A stretch of DNA of 64,000 bases from Arcticibacter tournemirensis (GCF_006716645.1 NZ_VFPL01000001.1:62001-126000); one strand, 5' to 3'. Counted from the stretch's first letter, positions 17,487 through 27,008 are shown. Notes: generated from the sequence alone by a model not told the origin. Made by a program: numbers and translations.

Positions 17487-18314
17487 ATGAGAAAATACTT
17501 ACTGGTGATTGCCTGTGCTGCATTTTTGGTATCGTGCAGCAGCAAAAAGGGTTTGGTGAAGGTTAATAAAACAGGAAAGAAGCCTGATAAAGTTATTTCG
17601 GATGACAAACTTGTAAAAGTATATTCTACCAACGGTTATATTGAGCGGTTTAAAGGCATAGCTGTAGAGGAGATGAACAGAAGCGGAATTCCCGCGAGCA
17701 TTACGCTTGCCCAGGGAATGCTTGAATCGGCGAATGGAAACAGCTCACTGGCGCGCGAGGCAAATAATCACTTTGGCATAAAGTGTCATGCCGGGTGGCA
17801 GGGAAAAACGGTTACTAAAGATGATGACGAAGCAGGTGAATGCTTTAGATTTTATAATTCAGCTGAAGAATCGTACAGAGATCACACCGAATTCCTGAAA
17901 CGACAACGATATGCTTTCCTTTTTGAACTTGACCGCAATGATTATAAAGGTTGGGCCCGTGGTCTGAAACAGGCAGGCTACGCTACGAACCCGAGATATC
18001 CTGAATTACTCATTGGATTGATAGAACGGTACGGCCTTGAACGCTTTGACCGTGGTGAAACTGTTATTGCCAAAGCTCAAAGAGAAGATCGCATTCAGGA
18101 GCAAATAGAAATAAAAGAGCAGCAACAACCTTCTGCACAACAAAGTGAACCTGCGAAATCTCCGGTAACCATGAAGATCTATGAAGTTACAGCTGGAGAC
18201 ACCTTATATTCGATTGGACGAAGGTTCGGACTAACGGTAGATGAAATTAAAATAATTAATTCACTTCAGGCAGGCGAAATCAAACCCGGACAGCTATTGC
18301 TTGTTTCAAAATGA
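17487..18314 (+). CDS. Lipoprotein glucosaminidase-LysM protein (second of pair)
   Basis: This has the same domain order as the preceding gene, but with a lipoprotein signal (lipobox LVSCSS, Cys17). The glucosaminidase domain covers about residues 50-185, with the catalytic Glu in GMLESANGNS (Glu80) and NNHFGIKCH. A Gln-rich linker and one LysM (about 229-275; YEVTAGDTLYSIGRRFG) follow. Anchoring to a membrane by lipid and to the wall by LysM could set its working distance. The pair has diverged well beyond recent duplication. Confidence 0.9.
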   Translation: MRKYLLVIACAAFLVSCSSKKGLVKVNKTGKKPDKVISDDKLVKVYSTNGYIERFKGIAVEEMNRSGIPASITLAQGMLESANGNSSLAREANNHFGIKCHAGWQGKTVTKDDDEAGECFRFYNSAEESYRDHTEFLKRQRYAFLFELDRNDYKGWARGLKQAGYATNPRYPELLIGLIERYGLERFDRGETVIAKAQREDRIQEQIEIKEQQQPSAQQSEPAKSPVTMKIYEVTAGDTLYSIGRRFGLTVDEIKIINSLQAGEIKPGQLLLVSK

Positions 18315-18372
18315 GTTAATATTTGTTAAATGTTACATCATTTGCGAAGCAAATACCTTAGTTTTATCCTGC

Positions 18373-19119
18373 TTGAAACGACTACTTAGTGTTATATTGC
18401 TATTTTCCTGCTTAAAGCTAAGCGGGCAGGAACGAACGGTTGAAGGAATAGTATTCGACCGTGACAGTAAACAACGTATTTCCAGGGTATATATTTATAA
18501 TCTGAGAAAACATACCGGCTTTTACAACAATATAAAAGGCGAATTTTCAACGAAAGTAGCAGCGGGCGACACTTTAATAGCTGCGGCGGAGGGATACCGG
18601 GTGGATACGCTTACGGTGAGGTCGCAGGCTGCGCTACTTTTTTATCTCAAGCAAACAAGCATTCACTTGCGGGAGGTTACGGTTACCGATACTGCCCGTC
18701 ATCCCAGGGAACGGCTAAAGCAAATAAAAAGAGAGTATAAGGATATCTACAGGAAAGGTGACCCACAAGATCTTCTTGCGGTTGGTGGAGGTAACGGGAC
18801 GGGCGGAGCGGGTTTGGGCATTGACGCTTTATATAGTTTACTCAGCAAAGAAGGCAAAAACGCCCGATACTTGCAGGAGATCATTGAGAGAGACTACCGG
18901 GAAATGATGATTAATTACCGCTATACCAAAAGCCTGATAAAAAATGTAACGGGACTTCCTGATGATAAGCTCGAAGATTTTATGCAGCAATACCGCCCAT
19001 CTTATTATTTCATCCTTGAAGCAAGCGATTATTCTTTAATAAGCTTCATCAGGGATTGCTATAAGCAATATCTGAAAGACCCATCTGCCTACAGGCTTCC
19101 CCCACTCAAATCTCCTTGA
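18373..19119 (+). CDS. Secreted protein with carboxypeptidase-like regulatory domain
   Basis: No ATG gives a sensible N-terminus. The TTG at 18373 does: it is followed by KRLLSVILLFSCLKLSGQE, a good signal peptide, giving 248 residues. A TTG at 18301 inside the previous gene is the other option. After the signal comes one carboxypeptidase-regulatory-like domain (VEGIVFDRDSKQRISRVYIYN..., about residues 23-105), then a helical, charged C-terminal part of unknown function. It lies in a run of envelope genes. Confidence 0.7.
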   Translation: MKRLLSVILLFSCLKLSGQERTVEGIVFDRDSKQRISRVYIYNLRKHTGFYNNIKGEFSTKVAAGDTLIAAAEGYRVDTLTVRSQAALLFYLKQTSIHLREVTVTDTARHPRERLKQIKREYKDIYRKGDPQDLLAVGGGNGTGGAGLGIDALYSLLSKEGKNARYLQEIIERDYREMMINYRYTKSLIKNVTGLPDDKLEDFMQQYRPSYYFILEASDYSLISFIRDCYKQYLKDPSAYRLPPLKSP

Positions 19120-19120
19120 A

Positions 19121-19450
19121 ATGGCTGATTTTGGCATAATCCACATTTCCTTTCTGCCTGCAGAGGGGATGGCACTCTTTCCTTTTATACTTATCAAAAA
19201 GAAGACATATAAGACCGATGCACTTCTGATCAGGCATGAGAGGATACATCTACGACAACAGGCAGAAATGGCCGTCATTTTTTTCTATCTGTTTTATCTT
19301 CTCAACTACATCTTTAACCTCCTTCTCTACAGAAATCACCGGCAGGCTTATCTCAATATCATTTTTGAGAAAGAAGCCTACACGATGGAAGGGGAGGTAG
19401 ATTATCTTAGGATGCGCAGGCCTTTTGCGTGGATAAAATTCATATTCTGA
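19121..19450 (+). CDS. Small membrane protein with HExxH motif
   Basis: This 109-residue protein starts 1 nt after the previous stop. It has HERIHLRQQ at residues 39-47 (HExxH, His39/Glu40/His43), then a hydrophobic segment (about 51-70) and a downstream FEKEAY at 82-87 whose Glu residues could supply a third zinc ligand. The same arrangement (HERIH, one helix, E-E-A-Y) recurs, as I recall, in short uncharacterised Bacteroidota proteins and looks like a minimal gluzincin. No activity is known to me. Confidence 0.65.
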   Translation: MADFGIIHISFLPAEGMALFPFILIKKKTYKTDALLIRHERIHLRQQAEMAVIFFYLFYLLNYIFNLLLYRNHRQAYLNIIFEKEAYTMEGEVDYLRMRRPFAWIKFIF

Positions 19451-19498
19451 AGCTTTCGTTTTTATCCTTTGGCTTTTTTCGCTTATTTTGTTTCCGAT

Positions 19499-20485
19499 AT
19501 GCTGAAAAGGTTTTTGCTTCCTGTACTTTTATTTCTATCGTTTGCCGCTCTTAGCCAACAAGCTAGCGTGGATACTGCAGAATTAAATAACTTAAGAGAA
19601 TACCCCAAGAAAAACAGTCTGCCGGTACGGCGGCCTGTTCTGCAGCTCCAGCCGGTTCAGCTTCCCGAATCGCAACTGAACCTCAAAGTTAATTACTGGC
19701 GTAACTGGGTGACCTTTGGCGTTAATATGAACCAGGCATCCTTTAGCAATAACTGGAAGGGAGGGGGAGTTAATTCAATAGCAATCGGAACTACCTTTAA
19801 TTATAAAACTGATTATACCAAGGGCGACAAGAACTACGTATCCGAAGTTATTCTGCAATATGGAAAGATAAAAAACAAGGGGCAATTGCAACGTAAAAGT
19901 AATGACCGGATCTACTGGGATAATAAGGTCGGCCTGAAGTTGTCGCCCAGCTGGAACTTTTTCGGATCACTAAACTTTGAATCTCAATTTGACCGGGGGT
20001 TTTCATATTCAACAAAAGACGGTGTAGAAACGGCTAAAACCATCTCACGTTTTATGTCGCCGGGATATTTAACGGAGTCTATAGGTTTTGAATACAAGCC
20101 AAGCAAATATTTCTGGCTTCGTATCGGTACGGGAACCGCCCGCCAGACTTTTGTTTTAGACAAGGATCTGTATCTTAATAACGATAAGAACTTCGGGGTT
20201 GAACATGGTAAATCGTTCCGGAACGAGCTGGCCTTTCAACTTGTGAGCAGCTATGAGAGGGATATTATGGAAAATATATCTTTAAAAAGTCGCTATAGCA
20301 TGTTTGCTAACTATGAAAAGCTTAAAAGTATTGACCAGCGCCTTGATCTCACTTTAATCGCAAAAGTGAACAGGCTTATTAACGTTACGTTTACTGGTGT
20401 AGGGCTGTACGATGATGATGCAACTGATAAAATTCAGGCAAGCCAGTCGCTTGCTTTGGGACTGACATACAGGTTTCCGAAGTAA
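19499..20485 (+). CDS. DUF3078 outer-membrane-type protein
   Basis: The start is the ATG at 19499, followed directly by a signal peptide (LKRFLLPVLLFLSFAALSQ); a TTG at 19469 is less likely. The 328-residue product carries the DUF3078 pattern (NWVTFGVNMNQASFSNNWKGGGVNS..., then alternating beta-strand sequence to the C-terminal aromatic-rich LTYRFPK). It is probably a small outer-membrane beta-barrel. The function is unknown. Confidence 0.8.
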   Translation: MLKRFLLPVLLFLSFAALSQQASVDTAELNNLREYPKKNSLPVRRPVLQLQPVQLPESQLNLKVNYWRNWVTFGVNMNQASFSNNWKGGGVNSIAIGTTFNYKTDYTKGDKNYVSEVILQYGKIKNKGQLQRKSNDRIYWDNKVGLKLSPSWNFFGSLNFESQFDRGFSYSTKDGVETAKTISRFMSPGYLTESIGFEYKPSKYFWLRIGTGTARQTFVLDKDLYLNNDKNFGVEHGKSFRNELAFQLVSSYERDIMENISLKSRYSMFANYEKLKSIDQRLDLTLIAKVNRLINVTFTGVGLYDDDATDKIQASQSLALGLTYRFPK

Positions 20486-20553
20486 CGACTATTGGTCTTT
20501 ACGCAATACATTTGCCTCAACTTAGCGCCGGCAACATACAAAAAAAATTTACT

Positions 20554-20561
20554 TAACTTTG
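20554..20561 (+). promoter_or_regulatory. -7 element before ffh
   Basis: TAACTTTG fits TAnnTTTG. The predicted start would leave a leader of about 20 nt before the ATG at 20586. No clear -33 TTG is seen. Confidence 0.5.
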
Positions 20562-20585
20562 CAGCCCGTAGAAGCTGATTAAAAG

Positions 20586-21926
20586 ATGTTTGAAAACTTA
20601 CAGGATAAACTGGACCGCGCCTTTAAGGTACTGAAGGGTCAGGGAACGATTACAGAGATAAACGTAGCAGAAACGATGAAGGAGATCCGGAAGGCTCTTC
20701 TTGATGCGGACGTAAATTATAAAACAGCTAAAACATTTACTGATGATGTAAAGCAAAAAGCGCTTGGACAAAACGTTCTCACGGCTGTATCTCCAGGACA
20801 ACTGCTTACCAAGATCATGAATGATGAGCTCGCCGAGCTCATGGGTGGATCGGTAACAGAGATTGGCCTGACTAACAATCCAACCATTATACTTATTGCC
20901 GGACTAAATGGTGCTGGTAAGACCACGTTCTCGGGTAAACTAGCGAATTTCCTTAAAACTCAAAAAGGGAAAAAACCATTACTGGTAGCAGGAGACGTTT
21001 ACCGTCCGGCTGCTGTTGACCAGTTACAGGTGCTCGGACAACAGATCGGTGTTCCGGTATATGCCAACCTCGAATCAAAAGATCCCGTCGGAATTGCCCA
21101 GGAAGGGATCAATGAGGCTAAAAAGAATGGAAATAACGTAGTTATCATTGATACCGCCGGACGGCTCGCTGTCGACGAAGAAATGATGAATGAGATCGCG
21201 GCAGTAAAGGCCCGTACAAATCCTCACGAAATCCTTTTTGTTGTTGACTCGATGACTGGTCAGGATGCTGTCAATACTGCAAAAGTATTTAACGACAGGC
21301 TTGACTTTTCGGGTGTTGTTCTTACAAAGCTTGACGGTGATACCCGTGGTGGTGCTGCTCTGTCTATCAAATCGGTTGTCAATAAACCAATAAAATTTAT
21401 TGGAACAGGCGAGAAGATGGAAGCACTTGACGTGTTTTATCCTGACCGTATGGCTTCCCGGATTCTCGGAATGGGGGACGTGGTTTCACTGGTTGAAAGA
21501 GCACAGCAGCAGTTCGATGAAAAGCAGGCAGCCGAACTTCAGAAGAAAATACGTAAAAACAAGTTCGACTTCAACGACTTCATCGGGCAGATACAACAGA
21601 TCAAAAAAATGGGTAACATGAAAGATCTGATGGGAATGATCCCCGGTGTTGGTAAGGCTGTGAGAGACATTGATATCGACGACAATGCTTTTAAACCGAT
21701 CGAGGCTATTATTCAGTCAATGACTCCCTTTGAGCGGGAGAATCCTGATTCTATCAATCAGAGCAGGAGAGCTCGAATTGCAAGCGGGTCGGGAACAAAT
21801 CTTCAGGAAGTGAATAAGCTTATCAAACAATTCGAGGATATGCGTAAGGTGATGAAGCAGTTTAGTAATCCCGCAGCAATGTCTAAGATGATGAGGGGGA
21901 TGCCCCGAACTCCGTTTGGAAAGTAA
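20586..21926 (+). CDS. ffh: Signal recognition particle protein Ffh
   Basis: This is the GTPase that binds signal sequences on ribosomes together with 4.5S RNA and hands them to FtsY. The N-domain is followed by the G-domain with P-loop GLNGAGKTTFSGKL, DTAGR, TKLDGD and the methionine-rich M-domain (MKDLMGMIPGVGK ... MSKMMRGM). The length (446 aa) is standard. It stands as a single transcription unit between a promoter and a strong terminator. Confidence 0.97.
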   Translation: MFENLQDKLDRAFKVLKGQGTITEINVAETMKEIRKALLDADVNYKTAKTFTDDVKQKALGQNVLTAVSPGQLLTKIMNDELAELMGGSVTEIGLTNNPTIILIAGLNGAGKTTFSGKLANFLKTQKGKKPLLVAGDVYRPAAVDQLQVLGQQIGVPVYANLESKDPVGIAQEGINEAKKNGNNVVIIDTAGRLAVDEEMMNEIAAVKARTNPHEILFVVDSMTGQDAVNTAKVFNDRLDFSGVVLTKLDGDTRGGAALSIKSVVNKPIKFIGTGEKMEALDVFYPDRMASRILGMGDVVSLVERAQQQFDEKQAAELQKKIRKNKFDFNDFIGQIQQIKKMGNMKDLMGMIPGVGKAVRDIDIDDNAFKPIEAIIQSMTPFERENPDSINQSRRARIASGSGTNLQEVNKLIKQFEDMRKVMKQFSNPAAMSKMMRGMPRTPFGK

Positions 21927-21947
21927 TAAGAGAATATACTTTAAGAT

Positions 21948-21983
21948 AAAGGGCTGCCTGATAATTTTCGGGCAGCCCTTTTT
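21948..21983 (+). terminator. Intrinsic terminator after ffh
   Basis: AAAGGGCTGCC and GGCAGCCCTTT form a perfect 11-bp stem, followed by Ts. Confidence 0.9.
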
Positions 21984-22004
21984 GCTGGTTTGCATGTCGG
22001 CTAT

Positions 22005-22073
22005 GTACTTTTTTCTTTGACCGCAAAGAAAAAAGCTACCAAAAAAGAAACTCGCGGCTGCTTTCATTGCTTT
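22005..22073. repeat. 69-bp dispersed element, copy B (inverted)
   Basis: This is the exact reverse complement of 6613-6681. The perfect hairpin TTTTTTCTTTG-ACCG-CAAAGAAAAAA lies inside it. Confidence 0.9.
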
Positions 22074-22104
22074 TATAAAGACTGCTTTTACCGGGTGTAG
22101 TGCC

Positions 22105-22321
22105 GCCGCAATGAAAAAGGCCGCAAATGCGGTTACGTTAAAGAACTATATAAGAATGTTATCCAGCCTTCTTTTTGTTTTCTGCTAGCTGAGTGTTTGT
22201 TTTTATTGCAAAGAAAGGCTACCAAAAAAGAAACTCGCGACTGCTTTCATTGCTTTGAAAGAGTGTGCTTTTAACGAGTTTAGTGTTGCCGCAATGAAAA
22301 AGGCCGCAAATGCGGTTACGT
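22105..22321. repeat. Second cluster of the same repeat family
   Basis: Two identical 34-nt segments (22105-22138 and 22288-22321) begin GCCGCAATGAAAAAGG and contain the small hairpin CCGCAAATGCGG. Between them, 22208-22257 is a diverged copy of the end of the 69-bp element. The module [69-bp element + 34-nt segment] is thus present twice in tandem. No gene is seen between ffh and murF (462 bases). Confidence 0.8.
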
Positions 22322-22388
22322 CAGTTGTTACGATAAAATCTGTTATAGATGACTCAATTATTTTCAGGCTGCCCTTTGTTATAACTTA

Positions 22389-23684
22389 CTAAAGCAATTC
22401 GACGAGGGTTTCCATTTTCATACTTCTGGATCCTTTAATTAAAACTACTGAGTTGGTTATGGGGTTGTCCTTTAATCCATTAAAAGCATCTTCTGTGGTC
22501 ATGTAAAACCGCGCATTAATCTGACTCCCCGCGTGGAAGAACTCCTTTCCGACAAATATTCTCTCATCGACATCAATGCTCAAAGCTTTGTCAAGGACTG
22601 CCTTATGTTCTGCAGCCGCATCTTCGCCCAGCTCAAACATGTCTCCCAGAATAAGGGTCTTTTTATTAGCTGAAATAGCAGCAAGGTTATCGATAGCTAC
22701 TGCCATGCTCGAAGGATTGGCGTTATAGTAATCGCAAATAAGCGTATTCGACTCGGTCTTTATAATTTGCGACCTGTTATTCCCGGGGATATAGGAGTTG
22801 ATTCCGGCGTTAATCTGATCTTCTGAAAGTTCAAAGAATAAGCCAACCGTGATCGCTGCAACTATGTTTTCGAGGTTATATGTACCAGTAAGATTGGTTT
22901 TTACACGATGAGTTCTTTCTCCGGAGAACCAGTCTATGGTTAAAAAAGGATCATTCTCCACTATTTCCCCCTTTACACCGTCGCCGGAAAGAGTTCCATA
23001 ACGAACAACTCTTCCATTTCCGCTTCCGTACATTTCCACTAAGTGCGGGTTATCCTGATTTATAAACGTAACACCATCATTCTCTTTAAGAAAAGAATAA
23101 AGCTCGCCCTTTGCTGTTTTTACACCTTCAAAACCACCAAAACCCTCCAGATGTGCCTTCCCGACATTGGTGATAAGTCCGTGTGTAGGTCGCGCTATGG
23201 TACATAAAAACTCAATTTCCTTTTTATGGTTAGCGCCCATTTCGATGATTGCCAGCTCGGTGTCTTTAGGAAGAGAAAGGAGAGTGAGCGGAACCCCGAT
23301 ATGATTATTTAAGTTTCCGGTAGTGGCATATGTCTTGAACTTTTGGGAAAGAACAGACTTAAAGAGTTCCTTTGTGGTAGTCTTTCCATTTGTTCCTGTA
23401 ATTCCAATAACCGGAAAATCAAATTGGCGGCGATGAAACCTTGCCAGGTCCTGCAGTGCTTCCAGCACGTCAGGTACGACTATATATCTTTCGTCTTTTT
23501 GCAGTCCGGCCTGATCAATAATCGCAAAAGCTGCGCCATCATCAAGGGCCTTTTGAGCAAAGAAGTTTCCGTCAAAGTTTTCGCCCTTCAGCGCAAAAAA
23601 GAGGCAACCGGCAGTAATCTTACGTGTATCAGTACAAATTACCGGATGTTCTGCATATAATTTATATAAAGCTTCCGTTGTCAT
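22389..23684 (-). CDS. murF: UDP-MurNAc-tripeptide--D-Ala-D-Ala ligase
   Basis: MurF adds D-Ala-D-Ala to UDP-MurNAc-tripeptide, the last cytoplasmic step of peptidoglycan precursor synthesis. The N-terminal substrate domain (CTDTRKITAGCLFFALKG) is followed by the ATP-binding motif GITGTNGKTTTKEL (P-loop 96-103) and the Mur ligase central motifs (IEMGANHKKEI). The C-terminal domain contains YNANPSSM and ILGDMFELGE. The length (431 aa) is normal. The gene is not part of a dcw cluster here; repeats lie behind it. Confidence 0.96.
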   Translation of the reverse strand: MTTEALYKLYAEHPVICTDTRKITAGCLFFALKGENFDGNFFAQKALDDGAAFAIIDQAGLQKDERYIVVPDVLEALQDLARFHRRQFDFPVIGITGTNGKTTTKELFKSVLSQKFKTYATTGNLNNHIGVPLTLLSLPKDTELAIIEMGANHKKEIEFLCTIARPTHGLITNVGKAHLEGFGGFEGVKTAKGELYSFLKENDGVTFINQDNPHLVEMYGSGNGRVVRYGTLSGDGVKGEIVENDPFLTIDWFSGERTHRVKTNLTGTYNLENIVAAITVGLFFELSEDQINAGINSYIPGNNRSQIIKTESNTLICDYYNANPSSMAVAIDNLAAISANKKTLILGDMFELGEDAAAEHKAVLDKALSIDVDERIFVGKEFFHAGSQINARFYMTTEDAFNGLKDNPITNSVVLIKGSRSMKMETLVELL

Positions 23685-23730
23685 TTTTCAGTTTGATTCT
23701 GCAAGTATAATACGATTTAAAGATACGGCT

Positions 23731-26148
23731 CTAATTATTTACTCTTTTACTTTCAGCTTCGTTACCAGCTTTTCTTGTTTTTGAGCCGGCGACTGTTTTC
23801 CTTCCAAATTTATAAGTGAGATTTAACCGGACCACTCTCGTTTCTATTTTATGTCGGCCGGTCAATTCGACCTCGGGCAGGTTAGAGGTATACCGGTTCC
23901 GATCAGAATTCAGAATATCGGAAACTGATAATTTTAGCGCGAGGTCGTTGTTTAGAAAGGTTTTCCCAACGCCAAAATCCAGCACATATACCGACTTAAA
24001 GTCATACATTCCTGATACCGTAGGGGATTCATAATTAAAATTACATTCCGCTCTGACATCTTTTTTTAACTTAAATGTATTTGAAGAGCTAAAGGAAACT
24101 AATAAACTGTTTCGTTGAACACTTCCGCCCTCGCCGATATTAAACTTCCTGAAATATCCCTGTATGTTCAAAATGGAATTAAACCAGGAGTTAACGGCAA
24201 GCGAATAATCAAATTCCATACCGATACTTCTTAATCCCTGCAGATTTCGCTTTATCGTACGGCTGACGCCGGAAGTATCGTTCTGTTCAGTAAACGACAG
24301 ATAATAATCTCTTACATAATTATATGAAAGATTGCTTGTAAGCCTGTCTCTATAAATATCTGTCAGCTCAATAGAAGTAGAGTATTCGGGCCTCAGGTAA
24401 GGGTTTCCTTCCCTGTAGGTGTACTGATCAAGAAAATACCTGAATGGATTAAGATCGTCATAAGCAGGTCGCGTGATTCGACGGTTATACTCGAGGACAA
24501 GTTTGTGCTTTTTATTAAGATTAAAAGAGAAACTCGAAGATGGAAATAAGTTGAAATAACTCCTGTCAAGGTTGCTCCCCAAAAGTGAAGAACCCGAAGA
24601 ATGTGTATACTCGCCCCTCAATCCCAATTCGAGTTTTACTTTTTTAAACTGCTGACTGTAATTTCCATAAACAGCCTGGATATTTTCCTTAAAACTGGAC
24701 TCGTCATTAACAAAGGAGCTTGTCAACCAGTCAGCTTTATCGGCATTTTCTATTTCGCGCTTATTTTTATTTTCTACAATACTGCTTTTAACTCCAAACT
24801 GTAGTACCCTCCGGGCTGAAAGCGACATTGAATAATCCGCCTTTATTGACTGAATAGTGATATGGGAAGGAGTAAGGTTTTTCAAGCCAGAAGACTCACG
24901 ATAGACGTTATTCTGATCGTTGTAAAAATTATACGTAAGGCTCTCATCTGATTTCCGGTTGTAAACCAGGTAATCTGCATCTACGGTGATAGCCGAGGAT
25001 TTAAAATTAAGTTTATAGTTGAGGTTGAATGCATTATTTGATACAGTACGGCTTTCTTTCGAAAAAGTACGAATGGTTGAATCAACACGCCCACGATCAC
25101 TTAAAATGGTCCGGTTTTCCTCATTCGAAAGCATACTGTTATACATTCCAGTGTACATCAATCCAAAAGTTTGGTTTTTAGATATATAAAAGTCCGTACC
25201 TACTTTGAAATTCTGGTTCGAAAGCGATTTTAAGTCGTGGTTATTTATATCAAATGCTTCATTCATTCCTTCAAAGTACACCATCCGGTTCATTTGATAC
25301 CTGTCAGTCCTCCTGTAATCGTTCAACGTCCAGGAACCGTAAGCATTGAAATATTTTTGCCGATGGTTAAGTAAAAGGGCCCAATTAGACTTATAATTCT
25401 CTCCAAATCCCCCTCCTCCAGTTACACTTCCGTTGGTTCCGGTTTTCTTGTTCTTCTTTAACTTAATATTGACAATGCCACCGGCCCCGGAGGCATCATA
25501 ATTTGACGATGGATTACTTATCAGTTCAATCTGATCTACCAGTTCTGCACTTATCCCTCTTAAGAACTCGGCAACATCACCAGAAGACAAACTAACAGCC
25601 TTACCATCCATCATAATGGTTATCCCCTGACGACCTCTCATTGATATTTGCCCGTCGGCTGCTGCCTGAATTCCCGGGACGCGCCGTAAAACGTCAAATG
25701 CATTGCTACCTGAAGCCATAATGCTCTTATCTACATTCAAAACAACTTTCCCGGCAGCTCTTTCTATATAAGTTCCTTCACTTTTTACCTCAACCTCTTT
25801 CAGCAGCAAAGAGTCCCTCGTAAGTTTGATATTACCAGCCATTATGTTGCTGTCTGGTGTTACCGTATAAGGGCCGCTGATATTCCGACGGTATCCGATA
25901 GATCCGGCGACAAGTACATACGTGCCGGCTGAAACGTTTCTAAATTCGAATAGTCCGAGCTCATTACTATTCACAGTCTTGAGTCGCAAAGAATCGGGCA
26001 GTTTAATGAGCTCAATAGTTGCAGACCCAACAGGACCTCCGTCAGAATCAAGCATTCTTCCCTGCATTACAACTCCGGTTTGAGCAATCACAACGGAATA
26101 TACACTAAGGGTAGTCCACAAAAGGAGAAATTTCTTTTTATTCGGCAT
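23731..26148 (-). CDS. TonB-dependent receptor-like outer-membrane protein
   Basis: The 805-residue product starts with a signal peptide. A carboxypeptidase-like regulatory domain follows (about residues 27-115, GRMLDSDGGPVGSATIELI). The plug domain (about 120-220) contains VLRRVPGIQAAADGQISMRGRQG and ends in NYDASGAGGIVNIKLKKN. The rest is the large 'outer membrane beta-barrel' region. This class lacks a linked SusD and takes up or exports unknown ligands. The divergent neighbour, 204 nt away, is an ECF sigma factor, which might be related but lacks the usual anti-sigma partner. Confidence 0.88.
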   Translation of the reverse strand: MPNKKKFLLLWTTLSVYSVVIAQTGVVMQGRMLDSDGGPVGSATIELIKLPDSLRLKTVNSNELGLFEFRNVSAGTYVLVAGSIGYRRNISGPYTVTPDSNIMAGNIKLTRDSLLLKEVEVKSEGTYIERAAGKVVLNVDKSIMASGSNAFDVLRRVPGIQAAADGQISMRGRQGITIMMDGKAVSLSSGDVAEFLRGISAELVDQIELISNPSSNYDASGAGGIVNIKLKKNKKTGTNGSVTGGGGFGENYKSNWALLLNHRQKYFNAYGSWTLNDYRRTDRYQMNRMVYFEGMNEAFDINNHDLKSLSNQNFKVGTDFYISKNQTFGLMYTGMYNSMLSNEENRTILSDRGRVDSTIRTFSKESRTVSNNAFNLNYKLNFKSSAITVDADYLVYNRKSDESLTYNFYNDQNNVYRESSGLKNLTPSHITIQSIKADYSMSLSARRVLQFGVKSSIVENKNKREIENADKADWLTSSFVNDESSFKENIQAVYGNYSQQFKKVKLELGLRGEYTHSSGSSLLGSNLDRSYFNLFPSSSFSFNLNKKHKLVLEYNRRITRPAYDDLNPFRYFLDQYTYREGNPYLRPEYSTSIELTDIYRDRLTSNLSYNYVRDYYLSFTEQNDTSGVSRTIKRNLQGLRSIGMEFDYSLAVNSWFNSILNIQGYFRKFNIGEGGSVQRNSLLVSFSSSNTFKLKKDVRAECNFNYESPTVSGMYDFKSVYVLDFGVGKTFLNNDLALKLSVSDILNSDRNRYTSNLPEVELTGRHKIETRVVRLNLTYKFGRKTVAGSKTRKAGNEAESKRVNN

Positions 26149-26352
26149 AGGTTATTCGCTAATTTCATAATTATCTTTCTAAAAACCCCTCTTTATTTAA
26201 AAAAATATTCAAAGCACTTTTTTCTTATCCACTAATCGTACGAAAACGGCCGTTATTGTCCGCTTTTGAACAGCAGATTTGTCTTAAGCATGGCGAAAAA
26301 GCACTATAGAGCAGTTTTTTAACTGGCATTGCATTTGAAACTGAAATGGCAA

Positions 26353-26925
26353 ATGAATACAATCTCACGCTTCAAGGAGCTAAATAAGATGATCGAAGGC
26401 AGCCGGCAGAAAGATTCGAGACAGCAGGAATTATTGTACAAGGCTTACGCGGCAAAGATGTTTGTAGTCTGCCTTCGTTATGCCAGAGACCATATGGAGG
26501 CAGAGGATATCTTACAAACAGGTTTCATAAAAGCTTTCGATAAAATCGCTACTTATAAGAATGAAGGAACGTTTGAAGCATGGCTGCGACGAATTATGGT
26601 TAATACCGGTATCGAAAGTTATCGGAAAAGACAGCGTACCATTCAGATAGAAGCGCTCTGCGAAGAAAGTTTTCAAGTAACATATGGTTTGGCGGAACCC
26701 TCGCTCGATATTAAAGATTTGTTGAAACTGGTTCAGAAACTTCCCGATAACTATCGGACCATATTTTGTTTATACGCCATAGATGGCTATTCACACAAAG
26801 AAATCTCTGTTATGCTGAATACGACAGAGCTCGCGTCGAGAGCCGCCTTATGCAGGGCGAGAGAAGTGTTAAAAAAAGTTATTCTGAATAGCGAGAAGCT
26901 TGAAAGAGTGTGCCTGGCGTGTTAA
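26353..26925 (+). CDS. ECF-type RNA polymerase sigma factor
   Basis: The start is the ATG at 26353 (MNTISRFKELNKMI, 190 residues); a TTG at 26329 is possible but less likely. Sigma region 2 is visible around residues 30-100 (YARDHMEAEDILQTGFIKAF), and region 4 around 130-185 (LPDNYRTIFCLYAIDGYSHKEISVML). No anti-sigma gene of the FecR type follows; the next gene is convergent. It could control the receptor gene on the other side of the shared upstream region, which is inference only. Confidence 0.9.
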   Translation: MNTISRFKELNKMIEGSRQKDSRQQELLYKAYAAKMFVVCLRYARDHMEAEDILQTGFIKAFDKIATYKNEGTFEAWLRRIMVNTGIESYRKRQRTIQIEALCEESFQVTYGLAEPSLDIKDLLKLVQKLPDNYRTIFCLYAIDGYSHKEISVMLNTTELASRAALCRAREVLKKVILNSEKLERVCLAC

Positions 26926-26943
26926 ACATTAACGCTGCTTCAA

Positions 26944-26975
26944 TGTAAAAAACAAAAAAACCGGGATGTCCCGGT
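26944..26975 (-). terminator. Intrinsic terminator for the gene at 27009-27509
   Basis: Read on the minus strand, ACCGGG-ACAT-CCCGGT is followed by seven Ts and a further T-rich stretch. In the plus direction there is no T-run, so it serves the minus-strand gene. Confidence 0.85.
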
Positions 26976-27008
26976 CTGCGATTTGTTCTTTTTAAAAAGA
27001 GGTTGGAT

